A stretch of DNA of 7,086 bases, taken from an uncultured Candidatus Altimarinota bacterium (GTDB lineage: Bacteria; Patescibacteriota; Gracilibacteria; BD1-5; JAGOOR01). The stretch is taken from positions 1-7,086 of the forward strand of contig CALETF010000047.1 in the NCBI GenBank assembly GCA_937920005.1. Reading direction: 5' to 3'. The notes beneath the pieces were generated by a model that saw nothing but the letters and a program-made list of their open reading frames with translations, was not told where the DNA came from and searched no databases. A program made the translations under genes and the position numbers. Of the stretch, positions 4,321-7,086 are shown piece after piece (the first letter of the stretch is position 1; each line of letters begins with the position of its first letter).

Positions 4321-7086
4321 ATGAAGAAATATTTTTGTTTTTTTACCATTTGCCTTTGTGTGTCTTTTGGTATTGTTTTTGGTGCTCCAGAAGATCAGGA
4401 TGCGACATTTCAAACTTTCAATGAAATTGGTATTACCAATGCAAATATAGCAGCTAATGGTGTCGTCAATGTGAATGCTTTGGCGCCAGATGGAAAGCTT
4501 GTGATAGGCGGTGATTTTACTCTCTATAAATGAGTCAACGTTAATCGTCTCGCGCGAATCAATAGTGACGGCACACTCGATACTTCTTTTAATCCTGTTG
4601 TTGCTCCTCTTACGACTGCAAATATTGGTATCACTGGAGGAGTCGTGAATTCTATTGCTATTGCTCCGGGCTGAACCGCTCAACAGTATAGTATTATTGT
4701 GGGTGGAACCTTTACAAAATTTAATAACACAATTCAGAATCGTCTTGCAAAAATTGATTGTAATTCTACTACCGGCTGTCGTCTTGACACGACATTTGTT
4801 CTCGCTGATACTACGAAAGGTGCCAATGGTGCCATTAATACTATCGCTTTTGCTCCTGGTGGAACTGCAAATAGCTACGATGTCATTATTGGATGAGCTT
4901 TTGCAAAATTTAATAATTTGAATCAAAACAATATTTCCCGTATTGCCTGTATTGTATCATCATGAACTCAAACATGTACTCTTCTGACGAATGCTTTTAC
5001 AACGGGTACCCAAATAGGTACTACAGGTGCTATCAATTCTATTGCCGTTGTGCCTGGTGGCACGAATACTAGTTATAGTATTATTATCTGAGGTGCTCTT
5101 ACAAAATATAACAATATCAGTCAAAAATATTTGTCTCAACTAGATTGTACAGCAACATGATGTGTTCTTGATACTTCATTTGTTGGCACTACTGCACTTG
5201 ATGGTGCCAATAATTCTGTGAATGCTGTTACAATTGTTCCTGGTGGAGATGCTGGGAACTATAGTGTTATCCTAGGTGGCGTATTTACCAAAATAAATAA
5301 TGTTATCCAAAATCGACTCACAAAAATTGATTGTACGAATGATAGTGGCAGTCAGACATGTTCTGTTGATCAGGATTTTGTTATTGCGAGTAACGGAAAA
5401 GGTGTAAATAATGGAGCTGTAGAATCAATAGTGGTATACAATAATTGAGTTGTTGTTATTGGTGGTTCTTTTACTGCGTATGATTGAGTTGGGAGAAATC
5501 GTTTGGCGCAACTGGAAGTGGGAGGAGAGCTTGATCAATGATTTTACAATGTCTTACCTGCGGGCCCTGATAACACAGTTCAACATCTCTTGATTCAAAC
5601 TGATGGAAAGATTATTGTCTCTGGTCTTTTTGATGGTTATAATGGGCTTGTTACTGGCCGTATCACACGTCTCCTTGGCATGACCTCTTCTTATTCTGCT
5701 GAAGGATGTGGTGACGGTCTTTTTTATTGTGGATTTGATAATTCTTGTGTCGCTAGCGCGAGTCAATGTGCTTCATGTCCTGCTGATTTTACTCAACAAA
5801 CAGCTTCTATCACTCCAGCTCCTATCACCCCAAAAGTTGTGCCGGCAGTAGATACCTGGTGAAATCTGGCCGATTCTCCAACAGCTCATGCAGCTCACGC
5901 AATGGTGGTTATGGGTACGAAAATATATGTTTTTTGATGATATACAAATAATAATACAGAGGTTTATGATGTCACAACTAATACTTGGCAGACGCTGTCT
6001 GATTATCCGTGATCGACGAATCCTTACGGTATGATGGCTGCCACATATGGTGGGAAAATCTATACATTCTATCAGAAGAAAACGTACGAGTATAACCCAG
6101 CAAATGACACATGGCTAGAAAAAGCTCCAATTCCAACAAGTAAGGCTCAAGGAAGTGCAGAAGTTATCGATGATAAAATATATATTGTTTCCAGTCTCAG
6201 TGATAAAAAATTTCACATATATGACCCTATAAGAAATCGTTGGACTACTGGACCAGATATTCCTGTTTCTACACACTATGCAGAAGGTGCTGTTGCAAAT
6301 GGAAAGATATACATTTTGGGTGGTACTTCTGGTGAACATGGTACTCATAAAATGGTTCATGTGTATGATCCATGTGCTCGAACATGGAGAAAAATTGCAG
6401 ATACTACCACCATAAGTGCTACTCATAGTGCTACATCAGTAAAAGGGGAGATATATATGGGAGGGGGCGTTCCAATCATGGATCGTACAGAGGCTGTTTA
6501 TAAAATTTTTCGAAAATATAATCCAATAACGGGCGCAACAACCTCACTTCCTGATATGCCATTTAAGTCTTATCATGCACGATCTGTTGCTGTTGGGAAT
6601 ATGATTTATGCTCTTGGAGGATGTGGAACAAGCGGTCTTACAACTCAATATTGTGTTGATAAAACTACAAAATTTGCCGTTTATAATACAGGCGCTACCG
6701 ATCTCAGCATTGATGAAAATATCTCTGCTTGTTATTGTAAGGCAGCATGTGGTGAAGGAAAATATTATTCTCTTTATGATAATGTCTGTAAACCAGCACA
6801 TGAACTTACAACTGATTTCTTTTGTAATAAAAATAATATTTGTGAATTGTGAGAAAGCTGTAACTGTGGAGATTGTGTCAATGGAGGACTCGATGATAGA
6901 GATGCGTGTGGAATTTCTGCTGGTGTGCAGATGTATTGTTCGCGTGATCAAGAATTTTATCTTCCAGAAACATCCAACATTGAGACTTTTACTGGTGTGA
7001 ATAAAATATCAGATTTTTTATCTGCTACAAAAAGTACTACTTTTAGTTATGAGCCACTGATACCTATTGGTACATTTACCAAAAAA
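4321..7086 (+). CDS. Large secreted delta-60/kelch repeat protein with Cys-rich modules (3' end outside window), read with TGA = Gly
   Basis: At least 922 residues, open to the window edge. It starts with a signal peptide, MKKYFCFFTICLCVSFGIVF, with probable cleavage near residues 20-23, so it is exported. Domain order: seven delta-60-type (DUF5122-like) repeats at about 51-453; a Cys-rich module at about 463-487; a Pro/Thr linker to about 510; a kelch propeller at about 511-800; and a second Cys-rich module from 804, including NNICELGESCNCGDC, a disulfide-type motif. The C-terminus is unseen, so an anchor or further domains may follow. Fourteen in-frame TGA codons all fit glycine: positions 5935 and 5938 form the kelch double glycine after IYVF, and 6850 is the Gly of CELGESC. 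A GTG at 4306 in the same frame is an alternative start, but ATG 4321 gives the standard signal peptide. The role is unknown; propellers and cysteines suggest a surface or secreted binding protein. Confidence 0.88.
4471..5680 (+). repeat. Seven tandem delta-60-type protein repeats
   Basis: Repeat units begin near residues 51, 109, 172, 238, 300, 367 and 420 of the secreted protein, a period of about 53-67 residues. The shared pattern is V/I-N-S/A-I-A-x-x-P-G-G, then I-I-x-G-G-x-F-T-K-x-N-N, then NRL-x-x-I/L-D, then LD-T-x-F. Units 2 to 5 carry extra Cys pairs (for example DCNSTTGC and DCTATGC) that could form a disulfide in the loop before the LDTSF strand. Units 1, 6 and 7 are shorter and closer to the usual 'DGKLVIGGDFT' form without cysteines. 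The repeats probably form a beta-propeller. Confidence 0.82.
5851..6720 (+). other. Kelch beta-propeller domain, six blades
   Basis: Six kelch motifs can be read. Each has a hydrophobic strand with K-I-Y near a glycine pair, followed by a Y-D/N-P and a Trp-containing strand. Examples are GTKIYVFGGY then TWQTLSDYP, GKIYTFYQ then TWLEKAPIP, DKIYIVSS then RWTTGPDIP, GKIYILGG then TWRKIADTT, GEIYMGGG then SLPDMP, and NMIYALGG. Blades 2 and 3 have lost the double glycine. The N-terminal DTWGNLADSP (from 5851) supplies the closing strand for the last blade, the usual velcro closure. The domain lies inside the secreted protein and probably binds a protein or glycan ligand. Confidence 0.8.

Noticed and set aside
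4291..4926. Minus-strand ORF of 211 codons
   Set aside because: It is the antisense shadow of the secreted repeat protein; its Ser/Asn/Ile-rich composition reflects the reverse complement of the repeats.
6544..7000. Overlapping ORFs on both strands in the kelch and Cys-rich region
   Set aside because: The frame beginning at 4321 stays open with recognisable kelch and Cys-rich motifs; the others show no domain pattern.
1..7086. CRISPR array, tRNA, rRNA or insertion sequence
   Set aside because: No evenly spaced direct DNA repeats, tRNA cloverleaf, rRNA segment, transposase or terminal inverted repeats were seen. The only tandem repeats are the protein-level repeats in the secreted protein.

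Overview
The window reads cleanly only if TGA is translated as glycine (genetic code 25), which points to Candidate Phyla Radiation bacteria of the Absconditabacteria (SR1) or Gracilibacteria (BD1-5) type. I count 34 in-frame TGA codons in five genes. The diagnostic ones sit at glycines that their families conserve: the P-loop lead-in of a thymidylate kinase, the N-terminal glycine loop of an aspartate/glutamate racemase, and the double glycine of a kelch repeat. Every gene end I can see is TAA. Base composition is AT-rich, and no start has a convincing Shine-Dalgarno sequence. Two starts have a -10-like hexamer 6-7 nt upstream, which suggests leaderless transcripts.

Layout from left to right. 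(1) Positions 52-1669, plus strand: two tandem, divergent thymidylate-kinase-family genes. (2) 1679-1710: a perfect palindrome that serves as a shared terminator between convergent genes. (3) 1725-2387, minus strand: an aspartate/glutamate racemase-family protein. (4) 2416-2440: a minus-strand terminator. (5) 2542-4012, minus strand: a two-gene operon with class I DAHP synthase (first shikimate-pathway step) followed 1 nt later by an AroQ-type chorismate mutase with an internal insertion. (6) 4022-4138, minus strand: the leader of that operon. It encodes an 18-residue peptide with five Phe and one Tyr codons in a row, then an intrinsic terminator just before the DAHP synthase start. The last peptide codons can pair with the 5' arm of the terminator, giving a mutually exclusive antiterminator. 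This looks like a classical Phe/Tyr transcription attenuator. (7) 4139-4320: a divergent promoter region. (8) From 4321 past the right edge, plus strand: a large secreted protein with a signal peptide, seven delta-60-type repeats, a Cys-rich module, a six-bladed kelch propeller and a second Cys-rich module. It is cut by the window end.

How the genes work together: DAHP synthase and chorismate mutase act at the entry and the Phe/Tyr branch of aromatic amino acid synthesis, and the leader makes their expression depend on charged tRNA-Phe (and possibly tRNA-Tyr). The steps between them are not in this window. The kinases belong to nucleotide metabolism, the racemase may supply D-amino acids, and the large exported protein is probably a surface or secreted interaction protein. 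The most notable item is the attenuator, an amino-acid-sensing ribosome-mediated switch in a lineage generally thought to be poor in amino acid biosynthesis.
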